From assembly GCA_021779835.1 (NCBI GenBank), contig JAJXZX010000010.1, positions 48,435-112,434 of the forward strand: DNA of 64,000 bases, given 5' to 3'. Positions 19,155-28,248 of the stretch are shown piece after piece. Each line of letters starts with the position of its first letter. Within the stretch, counting starts at the first letter, position 1. This DNA comes from Pseudomonadota bacterium (GTDB lineage: Bacteria; Pseudomonadota; Alphaproteobacteria; Rhodobacterales; Rhodobacteraceae). Position numbers and translations under genes: made by a program. A model generated the notes under the pieces. That model ran no database searches and was not told the DNA's origin. It was given only the letters and a program-made list of their open reading frames with translations.

Positions 19155-19760
19155 ATGACCCGCATTCTGATCCTCGGGATCGGCAACATGCTTTGGGCGG
19201 ACGAAGGCTTCGGCGTTCGCTGCATCGAGGCGATGGCCGATCGCTGGTCTTTTCCCACCAATGTTCGCCTGCTGGATGGCGGCACGCAGGGCCTCTATCT
19301 GCTGCCCTTCCTTGAAGAGGCCGACGCGCTTCTGGTGTTCGACGCCATCGACTACGGCCTGCCCCCCGGCACCATGAAACTGATCGAGGGCGACGATGTC
19401 CCCGCCTTCATGGGCGCCAAGAAGATGAGCCTGCATCAAACTGGCTTTCAGGATGTGATCGCCACCGCCACCCTTATGGGCTACCGACCCGCCAGCCTCG
19501 CCCTGATCGGCTGCCAGCCGGTAGAGCTGGAAGATTTCGGCGGCGGCCTTCGCCCCCTTGTTGCCGCCCGCATCGACACCGCGTTGCAGATGGCGCTCGA
19601 TATCCTCGCGCGCTGGGGCGTTACCCCAACACCCGGTGGCTGCCCCAGCCCCGACCTCGCCCACCCGTCGATCCGCCATGACGCCTACGAAGCCGGGCGG
19701 CCATCGGACCGCGATGCCTGCCGCACTGGTGACGATCGCTTCTTCCCCGGTGCCGCCTGA
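19155..19760 (+). CDS. hupD: Hydrogenase maturation endopeptidase
   Basis: The 201-residue protein has the HybD/HupD signature: [15 protein letters not shown] (Glu17 as a nickel-sensing ligand), VFDAIDYG (Asp) and MSLHQTGF (His). It cleaves the C-terminal tail of HupL after Ni-Fe centre insertion. The ATG is preceded by GGGAGGAGG. Its stop overlaps hupF by one base (TGATG). Confidence 0.94.
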   Translation: MTRILILGIGNMLWADEGFGVRCIEAMADRWSFPTNVRLLDGGTQGLYLLPFLEEADALLVFDAIDYGLPPGTMKLIEGDDVPAFMGAKKMSLHQTGFQDVIATATLMGYRPASLALIGCQPVELEDFGGGLRPLVAARIDTALQMALDILARWGVTPTPGGCPSPDLAHPSIRHDAYEAGRPSDRDACRTGDDRFFPGAA

Positions 19761-20080
19761 TGTGTCTCGGCGTCCCTTACCGCATCCTTTCCGTCGATGG
19801 CATCGCCGCTACCGCCACCGATGGCACCCATATCGAACTCTTGGACCTTAGCCTGCTGCGCGACATCACCCCCGGCACCTGGGTCTTGGCCTTCCTCGGC
19901 ACCGCACGAGAGGTGCTGACCGATGAGCAAGCAAGCCAAATCACCGCGGCGCTCGGCGGTCTGCGCTCGCTGATGCAGGGCGGCGATCTGGGCGACGCTT
20001 TTGCCGATATTGAGGGTCGCGCACCGACCCTCCCCCCCCATCTTGAAGCCGCGCGTCTTGCCGGCAAATCCGTCGCATAG
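19760..20080 (+). CDS. hupF: HypC-family chaperone HupF
   Basis: The 106-residue protein starts MCLGVPY; the Cys2 is the residue that binds the large subunit/HypD complex. It is a paralogue of HypC at 25669 with a longer C-terminal part. In rhizobia HupF supports HupL stability and maturation when O2 is present. It is translationally coupled to hupD. Confidence 0.92.
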   Translation: MCLGVPYRILSVDGIAATATDGTHIELLDLSLLRDITPGTWVLAFLGTAREVLTDEQASQITAALGGLRSLMQGGDLGDAFADIEGRAPTLPPHLEAARLAGKSVA

Positions 20081-20090
20081 AGAGGCCGCC

Positions 20091-20465
20091 ATGCACCCCC
20101 TCATCCAACGTCTGCTGACCGACTGCGCCTATCCCCATCTTAACAGCGCCGATGCGCTTGCCGCGCACCTCGCCACTCCCGGAACGCATTGTCTGTTCAT
20201 CCCCGGCGACGCTGTCCGCAACCTGGAAACCGCAGACGCCGCCGTGATCCTGCCGGAGTTGCGCGAAGGCTTTCAGGGCCGCTTTGACTGCGCCGTGATC
20301 GGCGACGCGATCGAGGCCGCTTTACGCGAAACCACCGGCGCGCTCAAAACCCCCAGCTTCGTTTTCTTCCGTAACGGCACCCTGCTTGGCGCCATCCCCA
20401 AGGTGCGCGACTGGGACGACTACCTTACCCGCACCAGCCACATCCTCGGCCTCACCCCCGCATAA
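20091..20465 (+). CDS. hupG: Hydrogenase accessory protein HupG/HyaE family
   Basis: The 124-residue protein has a thioredoxin-like fold signature (CLFIPGDAVRNLETADAAVILPEL, PSFVFFRNGTLLGAIPKVRDWDDY) but no CxxC active site, as in HyaE/HupG. The family is thought to act as a chaperone for the Tat-targeted small subunit. It lies between hupF and hupH in the expected order. Confidence 0.9.
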   Translation: MHPLIQRLLTDCAYPHLNSADALAAHLATPGTHCLFIPGDAVRNLETADAAVILPELREGFQGRFDCAVIGDAIEAALRETTGALKTPSFVFFRNGTLLGAIPKVRDWDDYLTRTSHILGLTPA

Positions 20466-20476
20466 GGAGCCGACCC

Positions 20477-21316
20477 ATGCCCGCCGACTTTCACCTTCCC
20501 CCGATGGGCTTCGGCCCCGGCTCGCAGCCTGCCCCCGAAGATGGGCTGGAGCTTGATTATATGGCGCTGCCCTCGGGTATGCGCACCTATTCGCCGCACC
20601 TGCCGGACGTCGAAAACCTCGCCTCGGTCGCGCCCGCCCTTGCCACTTTGCGTGACATTGCAGAGGCCTGCGCAATCGCAGCGGCCACCGGCCAAACCGC
20701 TGAATTCGACCTCTCGCGGTTGGAACCGCAAAGCCGCACGCTGATGGCCGAGACGTTGGGCCAAGGCGAAGTCGCGATGAAACTGCGCGGCATCCCGGCA
20801 ATCGCGGTGCAGGAAAGCGTATTCGCCGGCGTCTGGATGCTGCAAGGCGTGGGCATAGACCGGGTTGATGTCGCGCCCGTCCCCGGCCTCTCGCTCTCGC
20901 GCGCCTTCAACGCCCATCGCGCGGCGCGTGGCACTGCGGCGCAACTCACCCCGGCGGTTGTCAACGCCCCACCGATCCTCGCCGAACTGCTCGACAAGGC
21001 CACCCACTGGTGCCCCGGCGACCTACCCCATGTCGTCAACCTCACCCTGCTGCCCCATACCGAGGACGACCTGCACTACCTTGCCGAGGCGTTTGGCGAA
21101 GGGGCCGTCACCATCCTGTCGCGCGGCTACGGCAATTGCCGCATCACCGCCACCGCGCAGCCCAACCTCTGGCGCGTGCAATACTTCAACTCTATGGATG
21201 TCCCCATCCTCGACACCTTCGAAGTCACCGCCATGCCCGAGGTCGCCCTTGCTGCATCCGAAGATCTCGAGGACTCCGGCGCGCGCATCCTCGAAGTGCT
21301 GGAGGCGATCAGATGA
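20477..21316 (+). CDS. hupH: Hydrogenase expression/accessory protein HupH (HyaF family)
   Basis: The 279-residue protein contains the HupH/HyaF core, for example LLPHTEDDLHYLAEAFGEG, LSRGYGNCRI and WRVQYFNSMDVPILDTFEV. HupH proteins assist maturation of the small or large subunit; the exact step is not settled. It overlaps hupJ by four bases. Confidence 0.92.
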   Translation: MPADFHLPPMGFGPGSQPAPEDGLELDYMALPSGMRTYSPHLPDVENLASVAPALATLRDIAEACAIAAATGQTAEFDLSRLEPQSRTLMAETLGQGEVAMKLRGIPAIAVQESVFAGVWMLQGVGIDRVDVAPVPGLSLSRAFNAHRAARGTAAQLTPAVVNAPPILAELLDKATHWCPGDLPHVVNLTLLPHTEDDLHYLAEAFGEGAVTILSRGYGNCRITATAQPNLWRVQYFNSMDVPILDTFEVTAMPEVALAASEDLEDSGARILEVLEAIR

Positions 21317-22092
21317 GCGGGTTTGAGGGCTCCTACCTCGGCGCGAACGACCGCATCTCGCCCGCCGCGATCATGGAATGCAAAATCTGCTGGACGCCCT
21401 ACGACCCGGCAGAGGGCGACGATTTCCGCCAGATCAGTCCCGGTACCCCCTTCACCGATCTGCCCGACGACTGGCACTGCCCCGGCTGCGATGCGCCCAA
21501 AACCCAGTTCATGGTGCTGGAGGACCCCGGCAGCGCGCAGACTGCGACACTGACCGACATCGCCACCCGCACGGCGCGTCTGGTCGCCGACTTCGTCGAG
21601 GTCTATCATGCCAAAATGCGAGACGTGCCCATCATCAACAAGGCGCTGCATGTGCAGGCCGTGGGCTTCCGCCCCCACGAGGGCCGCCCGCTTGGCGTGC
21701 TTCTGTCACCTTGGTTCATGAACCTTATCCTGCTCCCCGAGGCAGGCGAGGATTGGTCAACCCTCACCCCCGGCACCAAAGAGGTCATCACCTTCCCCTC
21801 GGGCGATTATGAATTCCTCCACAACACGCGCGAGACCGTCGGCGGCTACAAGGCCTGCTCGCTTTTCTCACCCATGACCGATTTCGCCAGCCAGCGCGAC
21901 GCGGTCGAAGTGGCAGAGGCCGTGATGGCCGCACTTTTCACCCCAGACGCGCGCGCAGAGACTGACCGCGCCGCCGACATCCGCGCCGTCCGCGAGGCCG
22001 AACTCGCCCCCCCGCCGCAGCCGGAACCAGCCCCTCTCGCCCCCACGCGCCGCACAGTCATCAGCGCAGGCCTCGCCCGGGGGGCCGATTGA
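21313..22092 (+). CDS. hupJ: Rubredoxin-HupJ fusion, hydrogenase accessory protein
   Basis: The 259-residue protein has an N-terminal rubredoxin (about residues 20-70) with CKICWTPYDP and WHCPGCDAPK, followed by a HupJ/HybE-type chaperone domain (KMRDVPIINKALHVQAVGF, WFMNLILLPEAG). In rhizobia the rubredoxin HupI and HupJ are separate proteins; here the two are one reading frame without break. The protein probably takes part in protection or redox repair of the small subunit. It starts inside the end of hupH. Confidence 0.9.
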   Translation: MSGFEGSYLGANDRISPAAIMECKICWTPYDPAEGDDFRQISPGTPFTDLPDDWHCPGCDAPKTQFMVLEDPGSAQTATLTDIATRTARLVADFVEVYHAKMRDVPIINKALHVQAVGFRPHEGRPLGVLLSPWFMNLILLPEAGEDWSTLTPGTKEVITFPSGDYEFLHNTRETVGGYKACSLFSPMTDFASQRDAVEVAEAVMAALFTPDARAETDRAADIRAVREAELAPPPQPEPAPLAPTRRTVISAGLARGAD

Positions 22093-22094
22093 CC

Positions 22095-23009
22095 ATGCAA
22101 CAGGCGGCGCAGATCATCATCACCAACCGGGGCGCGTCCCTTGCCGCGACCATTACCGCCGGCACGCCCCTGCCGATTGACGCGCTCCTGCTTGGTCGCC
22201 CGCTGGCAGAGGCCGCCGAGATTCTGCCCCGTCTTTTCAACCTGTGCCGCGCCGCACAGGGCACCGCCGCCCGTCTCGCGCTTGGCCTTCCCCTCACGGA
22301 TCAGGCGGAAATGCTGCGCAGCGAGCTCCTGCGCGATCACATGCTAAAACTCTTCCTCACCTGGCCCGCCCTCCTCGGCCTGCCCCCCACGCCTTTCCCC
22401 AAAACCGCCGAAATCGCCACCGCCCTATTCGGCCCCGCAGCACGGATGCCGCAGACGCCCATCGCCTTCAACGAATGGCTGGACGCCGCGCAAGGCACCG
22501 CACCCCTCCTAACCGCGCTCCGCGAAACCTTCGCCCCGGGAGAGGCTGTAGCCACACTGCCCGAGACCACCGCCGCAACCGCGCTTAGCCTCGCCGCACA
22601 GGAAAACTCTCCCGCGCTGCGCCACTCAGGTCATCCCGTGCTACAATCCTTGGAAATCACGCACGGGCGCGGCCCGCTGTGGCGCGTCACCGGCAGAGTG
22701 ATCGACGCAGAAGCATGCCTCAGCGGCACCCTCCCCGCGCCGCAATTGCTGCCCGATGGCACCGCGCTGACCCCTGCTTCGCGCGGCACCTACGCCGTGC
22801 GTGCCCGCAGCGAAAACGGTCGTGTCACCGCCTTTGATCGCGTTACCCCCACCGACCACCTGCTGGCCGCAAACGGTATGCTTCAGGCCAGCATCGCCAC
22901 CCTCCCCGCCGCCAAACGCTCTCTTGCCTCGCTCGTTCTCGACATTCTCGACCCCTGCACCCCGATCACATTGACGCAGGTCATGGCAGAGGACGCGGAA
23001 AATGCATGA
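22095..23009 (+). CDS. hupK: Hydrogenase accessory protein HupK
   Basis: The 304-residue protein is related to the hydrogenase large subunit but lacks the full metal ligands: NLCRAAQG stands where RxCGxC would be and ILDPCTP where DPCxxC would be. This is characteristic of HupK, thought to act as a scaffold in Ni-Fe centre assembly. The ATG at 22095 lies 2 bp after hupJ, and the end overlaps hypA by eight bases. Confidence 0.9.
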   Translation: MQQAAQIIITNRGASLAATITAGTPLPIDALLLGRPLAEAAEILPRLFNLCRAAQGTAARLALGLPLTDQAEMLRSELLRDHMLKLFLTWPALLGLPPTPFPKTAEIATALFGPAARMPQTPIAFNEWLDAAQGTAPLLTALRETFAPGEAVATLPETTAATALSLAAQENSPALRHSGHPVLQSLEITHGRGPLWRVTGRVIDAEACLSGTLPAPQLLPDGTALTPASRGTYAVRARSENGRVTAFDRVTPTDHLLAANGMLQASIATLPAAKRSLASLVLDILDPCTPITLTQVMAEDAENA

Positions 23010-23343
23010 AATGGCCCTCGCGGAAGGTATCCGTGGCATCATCGAGGATCAGGCCCGCGCCCACGGCTTTACCACAGTGCGGATCTTGCGGCTTGAGATT
23101 GGCCGTTTCGCGGGCGTCGAAAAACGCGCGTTAGAGTTCTGCTTCGACGTCGTGATGCGCGGCAGCCCGGCAGAGGGTGCCGCGCTAGAGATGATAGACC
23201 TGCCCGGCCGCGCCATGTGCTACGACTGCATGGAAACGGTAGAGATCAATGACCGGCTCGACCCCTGCCCCCTGTGCGGCGGCGGGCGACTGGTTCCCGT
23301 GGCGGGCGACGAAATGAGGATCAAGGATATGGAGGTTGTGTGA
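23002..23343 (+). CDS. hypA: Nickel metallochaperone HypA
   Basis: The 113-residue protein begins [10 protein letters not shown] with the nickel-binding His2. A structural zinc site is formed by CYDC and CPLC. It inserts nickel into the large subunit with HypB. Its end overlaps the hypB start by one base. Confidence 0.94.
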   Translation: MHEMALAEGIRGIIEDQARAHGFTTVRILRLEIGRFAGVEKRALEFCFDVVMRGSPAEGAALEMIDLPGRAMCYDCMETVEINDRLDPCPLCGGGRLVPVAGDEMRIKDMEVV

Positions 23344-24182
23344 TGTGTACAGTTTGCGGATGCGGTGATGCGCCCAAATTCGGAACCCGTGCGAACGATC
23401 ATTCGCATAGCCATGACCATGACCACCCTCACAGCCACGACCACGGCCACTCCCACGACCATCTCCACTTCGGCACCGGCGCTGCGGGGGTTTCCGTCGC
23501 TGGCATGACGCAGGCCCGCCTGATCGAGGTCGAAACCGACATTCTCGCCAAGAACGACGCCCACGCCTTGGGCAACCGCCGTGTCTTGCGCGCGCTTGGC
23601 GCCTATGCCGTCAACCTCGTTTCCTCGCCCGGCTCGGGCAAAACCACGCTGCTGTGCAAAACCATTGAGGCGCTTGGCGACACCCCCCTTGCGGTGATCG
23701 AGGGCGACCAGCAAACCGAAAACGACGCCAACCGCATCCGCGCGACCGGGGCACCGGCAATCCAGATCAATACGGGCAAGGGTTGCCACCTTGACGGCCA
23801 CATGGTCGGCCACGCGATGGACCACCTCGCGCTTAAACCCGGTAGCTTCCTCTTCATCGAAAACGTCGGAAACCTCGTCTGCCCCGCCGCATTCGATCTG
23901 GGCGAAGACGCCAAGGTCGCCATCCTATCCGTCACCGAGGGCGAGGATAAGCCGCTGAAATATCCAGATATGTTCACCGCCGCCAAACTCGCCATCCTCA
24001 ACAAGACCGACCTCGCCCCCTATTGCGACGCCGATCTGGACGCGTATGAGGCCAACCTCAAACGCGTCAATCCGCTCATCCAGATCCTGCGCGTCTCATC
24101 TCGCACCGGCGAGGGGATGGACGGCTGGCTGCGCTGGCTAAAGGCGCAACACGCCGCCAAAATGCTTGCCAAGGCGGGCTGA
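23343..24182 (+). CDS. hypB: Nickel-handling GTPase HypB with a His-rich region
   Basis: The 279-residue protein starts with CTVCGCG (high-affinity metal motif). Residues 20-42 hold twelve histidines in strict alternation with other residues, a nickel storage stretch. The SIMIBI GTPase domain has the P-loop [11 protein letters not shown] (GSGKTT 97-102), [10 protein letters not shown] and the NKTDL guanine motif. GTP hydrolysis drives nickel delivery with HypA. Confidence 0.95.
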   Translation: MCTVCGCGDAPKFGTRANDHSHSHDHDHPHSHDHGHSHDHLHFGTGAAGVSVAGMTQARLIEVETDILAKNDAHALGNRRVLRALGAYAVNLVSSPGSGKTTLLCKTIEALGDTPLAVIEGDQQTENDANRIRATGAPAIQINTGKGCHLDGHMVGHAMDHLALKPGSFLFIENVGNLVCPAAFDLGEDAKVAILSVTEGEDKPLKYPDMFTAAKLAILNKTDLAPYCDADLDAYEANLKRVNPLIQILRVSSRTGEGMDGWLRWLKAQHAAKMLAKAG

Positions 24183-24183
24183 G

Positions 24184-25665
24184 ATGGCCTCCGCGCGCCC
24201 CGCCATCCTCCTTGTTGACGACGAGCCGCACTCGCTTTCGGCGATGAAGATGGCGTTGGAGGACGACTTCGATATCCTGACCGCGCCCGACGCCGATGCC
24301 GCCGCGCGCCTGTTGGAAGAGGAGTGGGTGCAAGTCGTGATCTGCGACCAACGCATGCCCGGCCGCACCGGGGTCGAGTTCCTGACTGACGTGCGCGAAC
24401 GCTGGCCCGAAACCGTACGCATCATCATCACCGGCTACACCGATGCGCAGGCGATGGTCGCGGCCATCAACGACGCGGGCATCTACCAGTTCCTGACAAA
24501 ACCTTGGCACCCCGACCAACTTCTGATGGCCGCCCGCAATGCCGCACGTTTGTTCACATTGACACGAGACTATGAGCGCCTGTCGTTAGAGATGCGCTTT
24601 CTCGGCTCTACTGCGGAAACCCGCATCGAAAAACGCCGCCGCGCACTGCGTGAGGGCCTCGGCTTTGAAACCATCCTGCGCGCGCCCAATTCGCCCATGA
24701 ATGCCGTCGTGCGAACCGCCCGCCATTTCGCCAGCTTTGACGTCCCCGTCCTGCTGACCGGCGAGGCAGGCACCGACAAGGCCGCCCTTGCTCGCGCGAT
24801 GCACTACGGCTCGCTGCGCAGCGACCGCCCGTTCCATGCGCTGAACTGCGCGGGTCTGACCGATGACCTCATCGCGCTGGAACTGTTCGGCGCCAAACGC
24901 GGCGCGCTGCCCGGCGTGCCGGTCCACAAGGTCGGCGTGATGCAAAAGGCCGACCGTGGCACGCTGTTCCTCAACGGCATCGACACCCTTTCGCCGCGCC
25001 TGCAAATGGCGTTGCTTCGCGTGCTGACGGACGGTGCGTTTCAGCCGGTCGGCGGTCACGAAACCATCAACACCAACCTGCGACTGATCGCGGGCAGCCA
25101 CACCGACCTCAAAATCGCCGTGGCAGAGGGGCACTTCCGCGCCGATCTTTACTACGCGCTCTCCGTCGCCGAAATCGCCGTGCCACCCCTGCGCAGCCGT
25201 CCGGGCGATGTGGCACTTCTGGCGCAAAGCCTGCTGCAAGAGGCCTCCGCTACCCACGGCAAACCAGTCCACGGCTTTGACGATGCCGCCCTCGCCTTCC
25301 TTGAAAACCACGACTGGCCCGGCAACCTTGCCGAGCTTGGCAACGAAGTCACCCGTATGCTGATCCTCGCCCAAGACCCGGTTTTGACCGCCGACCTCAT
25401 CTCTCGGTCCATCCTGCAAGCGCCGCCCGGCGAGGCTGGCGCCGACCGCTCGGCCGAGGCGGTGCTGACTGCTGATGGCACTCTCAAGGATCGCGTCGAA
25501 CTGATCGAAATGCGCATCCTGCGCGAAACGCTCACCCGCCACCGCTGGAACAAAAGCCGCGCCGCAGCCGAACTTGGCCTGTCGCGTGTCGGCCTGCGCG
25601 CCAAACTGGACCGCTACGGCGTCACCGCCCCCATGGGCCGCGTCACGGAAGAAGAGGAGGATTAA
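24184..25665 (+). CDS. hupR: Hydrogenase response regulator of the NtrC family
   Basis: The 493-residue protein has an N-terminal receiver (DD at 12-13, phospho-acceptor Asp55 in ICDQRMPG, Lys in FLTKPW), a central AAA+ domain and a C-terminal Fis-type HTH ([28 protein letters not shown]). The Walker A reads GEAGTDKAA instead of GxxGTGKE, and the GAFTGA loop is replaced by RGALPG. As known for R. capsulatus HupR, this fits a regulator that works with the housekeeping sigma factor and is active unphosphorylated. It lies between hypB and hypC. Confidence 0.94.
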   Translation: MASARPAILLVDDEPHSLSAMKMALEDDFDILTAPDADAAARLLEEEWVQVVICDQRMPGRTGVEFLTDVRERWPETVRIIITGYTDAQAMVAAINDAGIYQFLTKPWHPDQLLMAARNAARLFTLTRDYERLSLEMRFLGSTAETRIEKRRRALREGLGFETILRAPNSPMNAVVRTARHFASFDVPVLLTGEAGTDKAALARAMHYGSLRSDRPFHALNCAGLTDDLIALELFGAKRGALPGVPVHKVGVMQKADRGTLFLNGIDTLSPRLQMALLRVLTDGAFQPVGGHETINTNLRLIAGSHTDLKIAVAEGHFRADLYYALSVAEIAVPPLRSRPGDVALLAQSLLQEASATHGKPVHGFDDAALAFLENHDWPGNLAELGNEVTRMLILAQDPVLTADLISRSILQAPPGEAGADRSAEAVLTADGTLKDRVELIEMRILRETLTRHRWNKSRAAAELGLSRVGLRAKLDRYGVTAPMGRVTEEEED

Positions 25666-25668
25666 CCC

Positions 25669-25959
25669 ATGTGCCTCGGCATCCCCGGCCAAATCATCGC
25701 CATCACCGACCCCGCCCGCCTGATGGCGATGGCCGACGTCTCTGGCGTCCGACGAGAGGTCAACATCGCCTGTATCGCCGACGGCCCGCTTGAAGCGCTG
25801 ATCGGCGAATGGGCCCTGATCCACGTCGGCTTCGCCATGAGCCGCATCGACGCGGATGAAGCCGCCAAAACGCTCGACGCGCTGCACGACCTTGGCGAGG
25901 CGCAGGAGGCCTTGGAGGCGATGGCCGCCGGCCAGGCCGCATTGGAGATGCAACGATGA
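25669..25959 (+). CDS. hypC: Hydrogenase maturation chaperone HypC
   Basis: The 96-residue protein begins MCLGIPGQI with the functional Cys2, and contains IGEWALIHVGFAMSRID. It carries the Fe(CN)2CO unit with HypD to the large subunit. The C-terminus is extended by an acidic/Ala-rich helix. It is coupled to hypD by overlap and preceded by an AGGAGG site inside the hupR end. Confidence 0.94.
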   Translation: MCLGIPGQIIAITDPARLMAMADVSGVRREVNIACIADGPLEALIGEWALIHVGFAMSRIDADEAAKTLDALHDLGEAQEALEAMAAGQAALEMQR

Positions 25960-27092
25960 AATACGTCACCGAATTCCGCGACCCAAAGGCGGCGAAATCT
26001 CTGCTGGCCGCCATCGCCCAGACCGCCGACAAGATCGGCGTCACCCGCGCAAAACCGCTGCATATCATGGAGATATGCGGCGGCCACACTCACGCGATCT
26101 TCCGCTATGGCCTTGATAAACTTGTGCATGAAGGCGTCGAATTCATCCACGGCCCCGGCTGCCCGGTCTGCGTCCTGCCCATGTCCCGCATCGATGAATG
26201 CGTCGAAATCGCACGCCAACCGGGCGTCATTTTCACCACCTTTGGCGACGCCATGCGCGTGCCCGGCCACAAACAATCCCTGCTGCAAGCCAAGGCCGCA
26301 GGAGCCGACATCCGCATGGTCTACTCCCCCCTCGACGCCCTCGAACTCGCCCGCCGCAATCCGGACAGAGAGGTCGTGTTCTTCGGTTTGGGGTTCGAGA
26401 CCACCACGCCATCGACCGCGCTGTCGATTCAAGCCGCCGCGCGCGAGGGGCTGACCAACTTCTCGATCTTCTGCAACCACATCACGGTGCCGGAACCGAT
26501 CAAGGCGCTGCTCGACGACCCGGACATGGTGCTTGACGGCTTCATCGGCCCCGGCCATGTCTCGATGGTGATCGGCACGCACCCCTATGATTTCATCGCG
26601 CGTGATTACCACAAACCGATCGTCGTCGCCGGATTCGAGCCCCTGGACCTTTTGCAATCCGTCCTGATGGTGTTGACCCAGATCGCCGAGCGGCGCGCCG
26701 AGGTGGAAAACCAATATGCCCGCGTGGTGCCGGAACATGGCAACCCGGTCAGTCTTGCCGCCATCGACGACGTCTATGAAAAGCGCCCGAGCTTTGAATG
26801 GCGCGGCTTGGGCGAGATCGACGCCTCTGGCCTGCGCATCCGCCCGAAATACGCGGCCTTCGATAGTGAAGAAAAATTCTGTATTGGGTATGCAGCCGGT
26901 CCGCGCCACTTCGAAGAACCAGAAGGTTGCGCCTGTGGTGCGGTGATGACCGGCCGCATCAAGCCAACCGCCTGCCCGCAATTCGGGCGCGGCTGCACCC
27001 CGGAAATGCCTTTGGGGGCGCTGATGGTATCGTCAGAGGGGGCCTGCGCCGCCTACTGGCAATACGGCGGCGCGCGCGCGGCGGCGGAGTAG
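25956..27092 (+). CDS. hypD: Fe-S scaffold protein HypD
   Basis: The 378-residue protein shows CGGHTH, HGPGCPVCVLP and FGLGFETTTPSTA, and a C-terminal [4Fe-4S] cysteine region (CACG, ACPQFGRGC). With HypC it is the site of Fe(CN)2CO assembly. The start overlaps hypC by four bases. It is separated from hypE by a copy of the interspersed hairpin element. Confidence 0.95.
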   Translation: MKYVTEFRDPKAAKSLLAAIAQTADKIGVTRAKPLHIMEICGGHTHAIFRYGLDKLVHEGVEFIHGPGCPVCVLPMSRIDECVEIARQPGVIFTTFGDAMRVPGHKQSLLQAKAAGADIRMVYSPLDALELARRNPDREVVFFGLGFETTTPSTALSIQAAAREGLTNFSIFCNHITVPEPIKALLDDPDMVLDGFIGPGHVSMVIGTHPYDFIARDYHKPIVVAGFEPLDLLQSVLMVLTQIAERRAEVENQYARVVPEHGNPVSLAAIDDVYEKRPSFEWRGLGEIDASGLRIRPKYAAFDSEEKFCIGYAAGPRHFEEPEGCACGAVMTGRIKPTACPQFGRGCTPEMPLGALMVSSEGACAAYWQYGGARAAAE

Positions 27093-27150
27093 GGGGCGCT
27101 GCCCCCTCGCCCTGCGGCCTCACCCCCGGAGTATTTTTACCAAGAAGAAG
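27091..27150 (+). repeat. Interspersed intergenic element, copy 2 (hairpin + GGAGTATTTTT motif)
   Basis: The stem AGGGGGC (27091-27097) / GCCCCCT (27101-27107) is followed by GGAGTATTTTTACCAAGAAG from 27128. It fills almost the whole hypD-hypE gap, so hypE may be partly uncoupled from the operon. The stem begins on the hypD stop codon. Confidence 0.75.
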
Positions 27151-27166
27151 CGAAAACGAGGATCAG

Positions 27167-28192
27167 ATGAAGGCTTTGCGCGACACCCATGTGACGCTTT
27201 CCCACGGCGGCGGCGGCAAGGCGATGCGCGATCTGATCGAGAGCGTGTTCACCGAGGTGTTTCAGCCGCCGGGGATGGAGGATCAGGCGCGCCTGATGAC
27301 CGGTGCGCTACAGGAACCCGGCGCGAGGCTCGCCTTCACCACCGACAGTTTCGTGGTGACGCCGGTCGAATTCCCCGGCGGCGACATCGGCAAGATCGCC
27401 GTCTGCGGCACCGTCAATGACCTTGCCGTCGGGGGGGGCCGCCCGCTGTGGCTCTCTGCCGCCTTCATCATCGAGGAGGGCTGCGAGATTGCCCTGCTGC
27501 GCCGTATCGTCGCCTCGATGGCGGCAGAGGCCGTGGCAGCGGGGGTGCGCATCGTCACGGGTGACACCAAGGTGGTCGAGCGCGGTTCGGCTGACCGTGT
27601 CTTCGTCACCACCTCTGGCATCGGTGTGATCCCCCCCGGGCGCAATCTGGCCGCCGATACGATCCGCCCCGGCGATGTCGCCATCGTCAACGGCGTACTA
27701 GGCGACCACGGTGCCGCCATCCTTGCCGCGCGCGGCGACATGGCGCTGTCGACCAATTTGCGGTCGGATTGCCAAAGCCTTGGCCACCTGATGCAGGCCG
27801 TGCTCGCCGCCGCCCCCGCCACCCGCGCCGCACGCGACGCAACCCGGGGCGGCCTCGCGTCAGCGCTGAATGAGATGGCCGAAGCGGCGCGCGTCGGCAT
27901 CGAGATTGACGAGACCCTGCTGCCGATGCGCGACGAGGTGCGCGGTGTGTGCGAGATCCTTGGCCTCGACCCGCTTTACCTTGCCAATGAAGGCACGCTG
28001 GTGCTGTTTGTGCCCGAAGATCAGGCCGACGCCGCCCTTGCCGCGATGAAAGCGACCGAGGCGGGGCGCGGCGCGGTCATCATCGGGCGCGCCACCGCCG
28101 CGCATCCCGGCACCGTCACCATGCGCACCTTGTTCGGCGGCAGCCGCATCGTGGATATGTTGGTGGGCGAACAACTGCCCCGCATCTGCTGA
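27167..28192 (+). CDS. hypE: Carbamoyl dehydratase HypE
   Basis: The 341-residue protein starts near VTLSHGGGGKAM and has the PurM/ThiL-like ATP-binding fold (ATRGGLASALNEMA). It ends in EQLPRIC, the C-terminal cysteine that carries the thiocarbamate/thiocyanate converted into the CN ligands. It is the last gene of the hydrogenase cluster. Confidence 0.95.
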   Translation: MKALRDTHVTLSHGGGGKAMRDLIESVFTEVFQPPGMEDQARLMTGALQEPGARLAFTTDSFVVTPVEFPGGDIGKIAVCGTVNDLAVGGGRPLWLSAAFIIEEGCEIALLRRIVASMAAEAVAAGVRIVTGDTKVVERGSADRVFVTTSGIGVIPPGRNLAADTIRPGDVAIVNGVLGDHGAAILAARGDMALSTNLRSDCQSLGHLMQAVLAAAPATRAARDATRGGLASALNEMAEAARVGIEIDETLLPMRDEVRGVCEILGLDPLYLANEGTLVLFVPEDQADAALAAMKATEAGRGAVIIGRATAAHPGTVTMRTLFGGSRIVDMLVGEQLPRIC

Positions 28193-28213
28193 GGCCTGCG
28201 GGGCCGCAAAACG

Positions 28214-28240
28214 CCCGCACTGGCGCAAAACCGGTGCGGG
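28214..28240. terminator. Hairpin between convergent hypE and the iolG-like gene
   Basis: CCCGCACTGG (28214-28223) pairs with CCGGTGCGGG (28231-28240) with one G-T mismatch. It lies between two convergent stops and could serve both directions; no strong T-run follows. Confidence 0.5.
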
Positions 28241-28248
28241 CAAGGCCT

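Noticed and set aside
23394..23470. CAY-rich periodic stretch as a DNA repeat
   Set aside because: It encodes the alternating-His region of HypB and is explained by protein sequence.
24586..25953. Minus-strand frame of 455 codons opposite hupR and hypC
   Set aside because: hupR and hypC are certain on the other strand; the composition (Gly/Asp/His-rich) is that of a shadow.
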